Positions 1-3,918 of a stretch of 5,225 nucleotides of DNA are shown one piece after another. Where the stretch lies: contig CAMLOR010000244.1 in assembly GCA_946481615.1 (NCBI GenBank), forward strand, positions 1-5,225, in the 5' to 3' direction. The position numbers were made by a program, and so were the translations under genes. The notes beneath the pieces were generated by a model, which did not search any database, had not been told where the DNA came from, and saw nothing but the letters and a program-made list of their open reading frames with translations. This DNA is from an uncultured Aquimonas sp. (GTDB lineage: Bacteria; Pseudomonadota; Gammaproteobacteria; Xanthomonadales; Xanthomonadaceae). The number at the start of each line of letters is the position of its first letter. The stretch's first letter is position 1.

Positions 1-24
1 GTTCCGCTTTTCAGATCAGCGGGT

Positions 25-43
25 TGGCGCTATGTAAGCGCCA
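25..43 (-). terminator. Hairpin just downstream of the 73-aa gene
   Basis: A perfect 7-bp inverted repeat, TGGCGCT and AGCGCCA, encloses a 5-nt loop and begins about 6 nt past the stop codon of the minus-strand gene. No T-run follows on the minus strand, so it is not a textbook intrinsic terminator. Its place directly after a stop codon suggests a transcript end or an RNA-stabilising hairpin. The stem is seen directly; the role is inferred. Confidence 0.35.
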
Positions 44-49
44 TTCGTG

Positions 50-271
50 TCAGAGTTGCTTTTCGTATTTGAGCGACAACTCGATGTCGCCGATAACACT
101 CTCGACAGCAGCCATTCCTTTGGACGCAAGCTGGTGAAGCTCATAGAGATAGCTGCCCGCAGCGATATCGCTCGCGGCCTTCTTCGAAGTGAGCTGCCGT
201 AGCACCCACAGCATTGACCTTGCTTCATCGAGAGAGGCGAGCCTCCATCGTTCTCTTGCGAGTCTGCTCAT
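50..271 (-). CDS. Hypothetical small protein, 73 aa
   Basis: No family is recognised. The start is the ATG at 271-269 because a full AGGAGG Shine-Dalgarno (282-277) lies 5 nt before it. The reading frame is open further upstream, but that extension is arginine- and proline-rich, low-complexity in character and has no ribosome site, so it is left out. The product has a basic N-terminus (MSRLARERWR) and then looks mostly alpha-helical with heptad-like leucines, an LWVLRQL segment near residues 21-27 and an acidic/basic C-terminus ending KYEKQL. It has no signal peptide, membrane segment or cysteine, so it is probably cytoplasmic. Upstream lies an unusually long structured non-coding stretch with a terminator at 421-451, which could be its leader. 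A hairpin follows the stop. The excellent ribosome site and plausible composition support a real gene; function is unknown. Confidence 0.65.
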   Translation of the reverse strand: MSRLARERWRLASLDEARSMLWVLRQLTSKKAASDIAAGSYLYELHQLASKGMAAVESVIGDIELSLKYEKQL

Positions 272-276
272 TTGAG

Positions 277-282
277 CCTCCT
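277..282 (-). promoter_or_regulatory. Strong Shine-Dalgarno that sets the start of the 73-aa gene
   Basis: On the minus strand the sequence reads AGGAGG, 5 nt before ATG. It is the best ribosome site in the window. It fixes the start at 271 in preference to the longer in-frame reading back to 421. Confidence 0.75.
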
Positions 283-318
283 GTCGTCGACTTCGACACC
301 CAGTAGACGGGTGGCGAA

Positions 319-378
319 CGGTGCGCGGTGACAGACCGGTCTCAGGGAACGGCGAGTCTTTCGACTCCCGCGCACCGC
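319..378 (-). other. 10-bp inverted repeat enclosing a GAAA tetraloop hairpin
   Basis: CGGTGCGCGG at 319-328 is the exact reverse complement of CCGCGCACCG at 369-378. Inside, directly abutting the right arm, GAGTC (355-359) and GACTC (364-368) form a 5-bp stem. Read on the minus strand, its loop is GAAA closed by a C-G pair, a classic stable GNRA tetraloop. The palindrome ACCGGT (335-340) lies in the remaining loop. The element sits about 50 to 110 nt before the start of the minus-strand 73-aa gene, so as RNA it would be in that gene's leader. The pairing is visible; folding in vivo and any regulatory role are inferred. Confidence 0.4.
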
Positions 379-420
379 CGCCATAGAGGCCGGATTGCGC
401 CCACGGCGATGCCGGACGCA

Positions 421-451
421 ATAAAAAGGCGCCGACATCGACGTGGGCGCC
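421..451 (-). terminator. Intrinsic terminator on the minus strand
   Basis: On the minus strand GGCGCC (451-446) pairs with GGCGCC (433-428). After a C-C mismatch two more pairs (AC with GT) close a 6-nt loop, and the tail is TTTTTAT (427-421). This is a standard GC stem plus T-run. No coding gene lies upstream of it on this strand inside the intergenic region, so it would end a non-coding transcript or attenuate the 73-aa gene downstream. The left arm can also pair with GGCGC at 460-456 through a 5-nt loop, which would break the terminator stem, as in an antiterminator arrangement. Confidence 0.55.
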
Positions 452-460
452 TGGTGCGCC

Positions 461-528
461 TGAGAACTCGGGCTGTCATACCCGGCTGCGGAACTGGCCG
501 CAGCGACGCCGATGCTATGACGCTCTCA
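461..528 (-). ncRNA. Candidate structured RNA or leader upstream of the terminator
   Basis: Three nested inverted repeats can be paired by eye: TGAGA (461-465) with TCTCA (524-528), GTCATA (475-480) with TATGAC (516-521), and CTGCGG (486-491) with CCGCAG (498-503), the last closing a 6-nt loop. They lie immediately upstream, on the minus strand, of the alternative hairpin (446-460) and the intrinsic terminator (421-451). Aptamer-like stems followed by competing hairpins and a T-run is the layout of a riboswitch or attenuator, or of a small RNA gene ending at the terminator. It matches no riboswitch class I can recall in full, and no minus-strand promoter is evident. GC-rich DNA gives chance stems, so confidence is low. 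Confidence 0.3.
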
Positions 529-670
529 TTCCGCGCGCAACGAAATCGCGATGCGCGGCGATGCAGCCCCTTCATTGAAGCATCTTTCGCGCTGACGTAA
601 CCACCTGTCGCCGACGAGTGGAGCGCGCAACGGCGCTGTGCGTTTCCGTGCATCTCGTCGTCTTCGCCTT

Positions 671-707
671 GCGGGAACGCGAGGCGAGCGCGCTTTCGGG
701 TTCCCGC
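671..707. repeat. 8-bp inverted repeat upstream of the metalloprotease gene
   Basis: GCGGGAAC (671-678) and GTTCCCGC (700-707) are exact reverse complements separated by 21 bp, ending 34 bp before the proposed protease start. There is no T-run after either arm, so it is not an obvious terminator. The spacing is compatible with a regulator binding two half-sites, or with an RNA hairpin in the protease leader. Either role is inference. Confidence 0.3.
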
Positions 708-741
708 GTGATCGATCCGATCAAGCGCATGGGGGCATGCA

Positions 742-1878
742 TTGAGGAATTGGGAAGTGGGCTGCGTGGTTGTTCTGGTCGTGTGCTGGGGAACGCCCAG
801 CGCGCAGCAGCTGATGAGCGACGGCTTCGAAGAGTCGTGTTTTGTCGATTCGGACGACGATCGTCTCGCGAACTGCGAGGAGGCCGTCCGGAATCTCGAC
901 TACAACCAGCCGGACACCGACGGCGATGGGCTAAGGGACGGCGACGAGGTTCTCGGAACGATCGACGGCCTGAATCTGCCGGCGATGGGCGTCAACCCGC
1001 GCCACAAGGACCTGCTCGTCGAGATGGACTGGACCGACGAGGCATTCGAGTGCGCTCAGCACTCGCATCGGCCGCTCGCCGAAACGATCGAGGAGGTACG
1101 TGTTTTCTACGCAAACATTCCAGTGGCGAACGTGGATGGCATGCCTGGGATCAATTTCATCGCCGACTACGGGCAAGGCGGGGTGTTCACGGGTGGCAAC
1201 TTCATCGCCGTGCCAGATGGCATCACGGGCCAGCTCGACGCCACCTTCTTCCAGTTCAAGGCGGCCAACTTCGTCGCGAACCGTGCGGGCTACTTCCGCT
1301 ATCAGCTTCACGGCCATCGCTTCGCCTACAACGATCCGAGCAGTGGTTGCGGAGACGTCCTCGGCGACAACAGCGTAGTTACGTTGTACTGCCTCATCAG
1401 CACCGACAACATCCGGAACACGATCATTCACGAGCTCGGACACAACATGGGTCTGGAGCACGGCGGCGACACGATCTGCAACAACAAGCGCAATTACAAC
1501 TCGTTGATGAACTACAACAACCAGTTTCCCGGCCTCGACGTGACGTGCGATGGCTACGGCGACGGCAAAGATCTACTGGGATACTCCGACGGATCCCGCA
1601 ATCCGCTGATCAACGGGCAGCTCAACGAGGCGCTTGGCATCTGCCCCCTTGGCCATCCGGCGCACCAGCCCATCGACTGGAACTCGAACGGCATTCTCGA
1701 AACCAGCGCGACGCTCCCGCCGGGAGCCGTGCTCGCAGCGAAGTGCTTCGAGTGGGACCGGGCCTTCGACCACGACGACTACGAGGCCTTGCACGTCTCC
1801 CCGCTTGCGCCGCAGGGCGGAGGAGCGCCGCCGCCGGCCGCAACAAGCGGTGCGTGCGCCGCGCCAACCGGATTGTAA
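742..1878 (+). CDS. Secreted metzincin-type zinc metalloprotease, 378 aa
   Basis: Predicted to be an exported zinc endopeptidase. A hydrophobic signal sequence (about residues 6-21, ending TPSAQ) is followed by MSDGFE at 25-30, a motif I recall just after signal peptides in secreted proteins of this bacterial group. Two aspartate-rich, calcium-binding-like segments at 36-47 and 58-69 (DTDGDGLRDGDE) resemble thrombospondin type 3 repeats. The zinc site is HELGHNMGLEH at 230-240 (HExxHxxGxxH: ligands H230, H234, H240; base E231). The metzincin Met-turn is SLMNY at 254-258. HKDLLVEMDW (88-97) and IDWNSNG (311-317) recur in bacterial members of this protease group. Thirteen cysteines suggest disulfides outside the cytoplasm. 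The start is uncertain: TTG at 742 has GGGGG 6 nt before it and supplies the only Arg of the signal peptide, while GTG at 757 has a better GAGGAA site 7 nt before it; no ATG is available in frame. There is no clear long propeptide and no C-terminal anchor. It leads an apparent operon with the two genes that follow. The substrate is unknown. Confidence 0.88.
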   Translation: MRNWEVGCVVVLVVCWGTPSAQQLMSDGFEESCFVDSDDDRLANCEEAVRNLDYNQPDTDGDGLRDGDEVLGTIDGLNLPAMGVNPRHKDLLVEMDWTDEAFECAQHSHRPLAETIEEVRVFYANIPVANVDGMPGINFIADYGQGGVFTGGNFIAVPDGITGQLDATFFQFKAANFVANRAGYFRYQLHGHRFAYNDPSSGCGDVLGDNSVVTLYCLISTDNIRNTIIHELGHNMGLEHGGDTICNNKRNYNSLMNYNNQFPGLDVTCDGYGDGKDLLGYSDGSRNPLINGQLNEALGICPLGHPAHQPIDWNSNGILETSATLPPGAVLAAKCFEWDRAFDHDDYEALHVSPLAPQGGGAPPPAATSGACAAPTGL

Positions 1879-1888
1879 GGAGCCGATC

Positions 1889-2365
1889 ATGCGATCTCTT
1901 GTTGCGATGTTGATTCTTCTGTCGGCCACCGGGTCTGCACACGCACAGTTGGCGTTCTCTCTCGAGCCCGCGCAAGCACACGCGGGACAGGGCGTGCGTC
2001 TGCGTATCGACAGCCCGACGGGTTGCTACCCCGTGCCGCAGATCGATGTGCTTCGCGCTGCGAACGTGGTGACCGTCAATCTTCATGTCACCGATGCCGG
2101 GCCGTGCCTGCCCGAATGGGCGACTCCCAGGTTCGTGACACTCGGAAGCTTTGGCGCTGGCAACTACGAGATTCAGCCCTTCCTTTGTGGCAATGCGCCG
2201 CCGCCCGCGCCCGCCTGCCTCTTGCAAACCACGTTGCCGCTGGTGGTCGTCGATTCCACCGGCATCAGGCATGTCGTGCCGACGCTCACCGACGCCGCTG
2301 CCGGGGTTCTGCTGTTGCTGCTGTTGATCTTCGGTCTGTCCGGTCAGCGCCGGATGGGCAGCTAG
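1889..2365 (+). CDS. Exported four-cysteine protein with IPTL-CTERM-like tail, 158 aa
   Basis: Function unknown. The start is ATG at 1889, preceded by AAGGAG (1877-1882) that overlaps the stop codon of the protease gene; the 10-bp gap implies co-transcription and perhaps translational coupling. Residues 1-19 are a standard signal peptide with cleavage expected at AHA/Q. The mature part (20-115) is rich in short hydrophobic strands and glycine turns and has four cysteines (C46, C73, C100, C110), consistent with a disulfide-bonded beta-sandwich; that fold is inferred. The C-terminus carries VPTL at 130-133, a hydrophobic stretch at about 136-150 with six leucines in a row, and a basic end (QRR), matching the plan of IPTL-CTERM sorting signals: short motif, membrane helix, arginines. 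The middle of the motif (TDAAAG) departs from the usual SEWG. It is therefore likely held in, or processed at, the membrane during surface sorting. About 69% identical over the mature core to the next gene. Confidence 0.82.
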   Translation: MRSLVAMLILLSATGSAHAQLAFSLEPAQAHAGQGVRLRIDSPTGCYPVPQIDVLRAANVVTVNLHVTDAGPCLPEWATPRFVTLGSFGAGNYEIQPFLCGNAPPPAPACLLQTTLPLVVVDSTGIRHVVPTLTDAAAGVLLLLLLIFGLSGQRRMGS

Positions 2366-2446
2366 AGAGGTGGAGTCGCAGCGCCCGCGGCATCGCAAAC
2401 GTGGCGAGAGAATCGCAATGCTGCGGTCAAGGCGTACGGAGCTTCC

Positions 2447-2899
2447 ATGCGACAGATCCTTTCAATGCTGCTGGTGATGGTGTTCGGCGTCGAAACCGCA
2501 ACGGCGCAGGCCACGTTCTCGCTCCAGCCTTCTCAGGTCCGCGCTGGGCAGAACGTCAATCTGCGCATCGACAACCCCTCGGGCTGCTATCCGGTGCCTC
2601 AGATTGATGTGCTGCGATCGGGCGACGTGGTGACGGTGAACCTTTTGACGACCGACGCAGGTCCGTGCGTGCCAGAGTGGGCCACGCCACGGCTCGTGCC
2701 GCTGGGGACGTTCGCGCCGGGCCACTATCAGGTACAGCCGTTCGTGTGCAGCAACGCACCGCCGCCGCTGCCAGCCTGCCAATTGCGCGAGCCACTCGCC
2801 AAAGAAGCCCGATCGCCTTCGAAACCTTGGCCGGATGATGCTGATGGTCGGAGCAGTCGGTCGAGGGCGAGTCGAGCAATAGGCGTCCACGGGTACTGA
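2447..2899 (+). CDS. Paralogue of the preceding exported protein, altered C-terminus, 150 aa
   Basis: Tandem duplicate of the upstream gene. By hand alignment about 65 of 94 residues of the mature core are identical, including all four cysteines (C47, C74, C101, C111) and the blocks GCYPVPQIDVLR, PEWATPR and NAPPP. The start is ATG at 2447 with ACGGAG 5 nt before it. Residues 1-20 form a signal peptide ending TATA/Q. After about residue 118 similarity stops: the last 30 residues are charged and serine/arginine-rich (SSRSRASRA) with no hydrophobic tail. In the +1 frame the same DNA encodes MMLMVGAV followed by GRGR and a TAG at 2880-2882, which looks like a remnant of a membrane tail with basic end. 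Either a frameshift destroyed the anchor, or there is a base error, or the protein is now freely secreted. The 81 bp separating it from the previous gene hold no terminator, so it probably shares that transcript. Confidence 0.72.
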   Translation: MRQILSMLLVMVFGVETATAQATFSLQPSQVRAGQNVNLRIDNPSGCYPVPQIDVLRSGDVVTVNLLTTDAGPCVPEWATPRLVPLGTFAPGHYQVQPFVCSNAPPPLPACQLREPLAKEARSPSKPWPDDADGRSSRSRASRAIGVHGY

Positions 2900-2955
2900 C
2901 TGTGTCGTGGGCAATGCATCACCACGCGAAGACCGGTGAGGCGCTTCCGGCGCGA

Positions 2956-3525
2956 TCAGCGATCCGCAAGCAGGGTGGCACCGCGGCGATAGGCTTCGCT
3001 GTGCGCCACCGCCGCGCCCATCGCGGAAAGACGCGCGGGATCGCGCAGCAGCAACGAAGATCCACCGCACTGCGCGATGCGTTCGACGCATCCGACGGCG
3101 GCATTCCAGCCGTACCCGCGCACGGGAATCGTGCTGCGTGCAGACGTCTTTTCCTGCAGGGCCTGCAGCAGCTTCGCCCAGACGTAGAAATCGCTGTCCG
3201 GCAGCAGGCACAGGCCCAGTGCCGCGTGCGGTGCGTCGAACCAGATCCATTCGTGCACGCCGAGGCTGTCGACGGTCACTTCCGCATGCACACTGCGCGC
3301 CGCGACCATGCCTAGTAGCGCGGCATGCCCAGGCCATGGAGCCTCCGCCGGCAGCGCGCCGGAGAGACGCGATGCGTTGGGCGGCCACAGGCAAAGCACG
3401 GGGCCGAGTTCGCAGATCTGGTCGAATGGTTGCCAGCCTGCCCGCGGCTCGTCGTCGTCGAACCGCGCCAGATCGAGCGGGCGCGTCAAGACACCGGCGT
3501 CCTCGGGTCGAAGTTGCAGAGGCAT
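2956..3525 (-). CDS. Conserved-looking hypothetical protein downstream of hemP, 189 aa
   Basis: I do not recognise the family. The start is ATG at 3525-3523 with GAGGAG 5 nt before it, and it begins 26 nt after the hemP stop, so the two genes almost certainly share a transcript and Fur control. The product is soluble-looking: no signal peptide, no clear membrane helix. It is rich in tryptophan (W31, W47, W64, W93, W95, W116, W140) and has a compact hydrophobic middle with blocks LGPVLCLWPP near 40-49, HEWIWFD at 91-97 and LLPDSDFYVW at 107-116. Cysteines are C38, C45, C106, C146 and C153. Partners of hemP are often heme receptors, transporters or cytoplasmic heme-handling proteins, so a role in intracellular heme binding, transfer or breakdown is a reasonable guess from context only. 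It runs convergently toward the exported-protein genes, with 56 bp between stops and no strong terminator visible. Confidence 0.78.
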   Translation of the reverse strand: MPLQLRPEDAGVLTRPLDLARFDDDEPRAGWQPFDQICELGPVLCLWPPNASRLSGALPAEAPWPGHAALLGMVAARSVHAEVTVDSLGVHEWIWFDAPHAALGLCLLPDSDFYVWAKLLQALQEKTSARSTIPVRGYGWNAAVGCVERIAQCGGSSLLLRDPARLSAMGAAVAHSEAYRRGATLLADR

Positions 3526-3551
3526 CGTTGCTCCTCGGCGGAACCGCCGTC

Positions 3552-3737
3552 CTATTTTGTAAGGATCAGCTTGCCGGTGCGCGTGTGCGTGAGGCGGTAC
3601 ATCTGTCCCGCGTGCTGGATCAGCACTTCGCGCTGGCCGCGCAGCAGGTCGTCGCTGCGGACACAGCGGGCCGGCGGCGGCGAGAGGCTGGGGGCGGCGG
3701 TCATCCGGTCGAGGGGAGTCTCTCTGGTTGTGAGCAT
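3552..3737 (-). CDS. hemP: Hemin uptake protein HemP, 61 aa
   Basis: HemP is a small protein encoded in heme-uptake loci. In Burkholderia it has been reported to be needed for expression of the heme receptor gene; its general mechanism is poorly known. The family signature is at the C-terminus: REVLIQHAGQMYRLTHTR then GKLILTK, matching the usual pattern of a hydrophobic I-x-H-x-G-x-x-Y-x-L block followed by T-R-x-GKLILTK. The N-terminal third (1-27) is proline-rich and probably disordered. The start at 3737 is chosen because AGGA (3747-3744) lies 6 nt before it; a second in-frame ATG at 3704 has no ribosome site. Length is typical of the family. The promoter is overlapped by a Fur box, so it should be repressed when iron is plentiful. 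It is followed after 26 nt by a 189-aa gene, and no receptor gene is inside the window. Confidence 0.9.
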   Translation of the reverse strand: MLTTRETPLDRMTAAPSLSPPPARCVRSDDLLRGQREVLIQHAGQMYRLTHTRTGKLILTK

Positions 3738-3757
3738 GGCCGTTCCTATGATGGAAA

Positions 3758-3776
3758 GCCAATGATAATCATTCGC
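3758..3776 (-). promoter_or_regulatory. Fur box in front of hemP
   Basis: AATGATAATCATT at 3761-3773 is a perfect palindrome around its central base and equals the core of the 19-bp Fur consensus; across the 19 bp I count 15 matches. It overlaps the -10 element of the hemP promoter, the standard position for Fur repression under iron-replete conditions. The M20 peptidase gene starts about 145 bp away on the other side and is less likely to be controlled from it. Confidence 0.9.
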
Positions 3777-3789
3777 ATCTACAAGACAA
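3762..3789 (-). promoter_or_regulatory. Sigma-70-type promoter of hemP
   Basis: On the minus strand TTGTCT (3789-3784) and TATCAT (3767-3762) are spaced by 16 nt and match the -35 at 4 of 6 and the -10 at 5 of 6 positions. Transcription would start near 3755, giving a leader of roughly 18 nt before the hemP ATG. The Fur box covers the -10. Confidence 0.65.
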
Positions 3790-3918
3790 GTGGGCCGTGA
3801 GGCGGGCCGATGAGGCCGGCAGGGCGAATGGGCCTTGTCGACACATCCTTTTCGGCCGGTGGAAGGCGGCGTCGGCTTCGCGGCATGATTCGCCTCCTGC
3901 CACCAGGCGAGTGACGCG

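Larger units (their letters stand above)
272..741. other. 470-bp gene-free region with RNA-like structure
   Basis: No open frame here has a ribosome site or protein-like composition on either strand; the overlapping frames are arginine-rich, as GC-rich non-coding DNA usually gives. What it holds, from low to high coordinate, is: a 10-bp inverted repeat with an inner GAAA-looped hairpin (319-378), a minus-strand intrinsic terminator (421-451), nested stems (461-528), two copies of GCGATGC (548-554 and 558-564), a short palindrome CTTCATTGAAG (570-580), and an 8-bp inverted repeat (671-707). I found no convincing sigma-70 promoter for either flanking gene. A decayed interspersed repeat is an alternative origin for part of it. 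Confidence 0.5.

Noticed and set aside
272..421. Longer reading of the 73-aa gene back to an ATG at 421.
   Set aside because: The extra residues are arginine/proline/serine-rich with no protein-like pattern, there is no ribosome site there, and a perfect AGGAGG precedes the internal ATG at 271.
446..528. Resemblance to TPP (plus strand, CTGAGA) or glycine (minus strand, CTCAGGC) riboswitches.
   Set aside because: Only one short string of each consensus is present; the other invariant blocks (TGATC and the GCGTAGGGA end for TPP, the CCGAAGG core for glycine) are missing, and neither strand continues into a matching gene.
548..584. CTTCATTGAAG palindrome and paired GCGATGC copies as a CRISPR repeat or attachment site.
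   Set aside because: Only single short elements, with no regularly spaced repeats, no integrase and no tRNA nearby.
618..1913. Plus-strand open frame of 431 codons over the protease gene.
   Set aside because: It is arginine-rich and out of frame with the protease, whose zinc site and Met-turn leave no doubt about the true frame.
2309..2326. Two tandem copies of CTGCTGTTG as a possible slippage repeat.
   Set aside because: They simply encode the leucine run of the C-terminal hydrophobic helix; two copies are too few to argue for phase variation.
2900..2955. Convergent terminator between the exported-protein genes and the hemP unit.
   Set aside because: Only a 4-bp GCGC stem (2941-2953) is present with no T-run on either strand.
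3076..3092. GATGCG/CGCATC hairpin as a REP element or terminator.
   Set aside because: It lies inside the 189-aa coding region, is single-copy in the window and has no T-run.
2462..3394. Long minus-strand open frame of 310 codons across the second paralogue and the 189-aa gene.
   Set aside because: It is the antisense of a clearly homologous plus-strand gene and out of frame with the 189-aa gene; composition is arginine-rich with no recognisable domain.
3785..3839. GACAAG and CTTGTC inverted repeat between hemP and the M20 gene as an operator.
   Set aside because: The arms are only 6 bp with a 43-bp gap, which is expected by chance.
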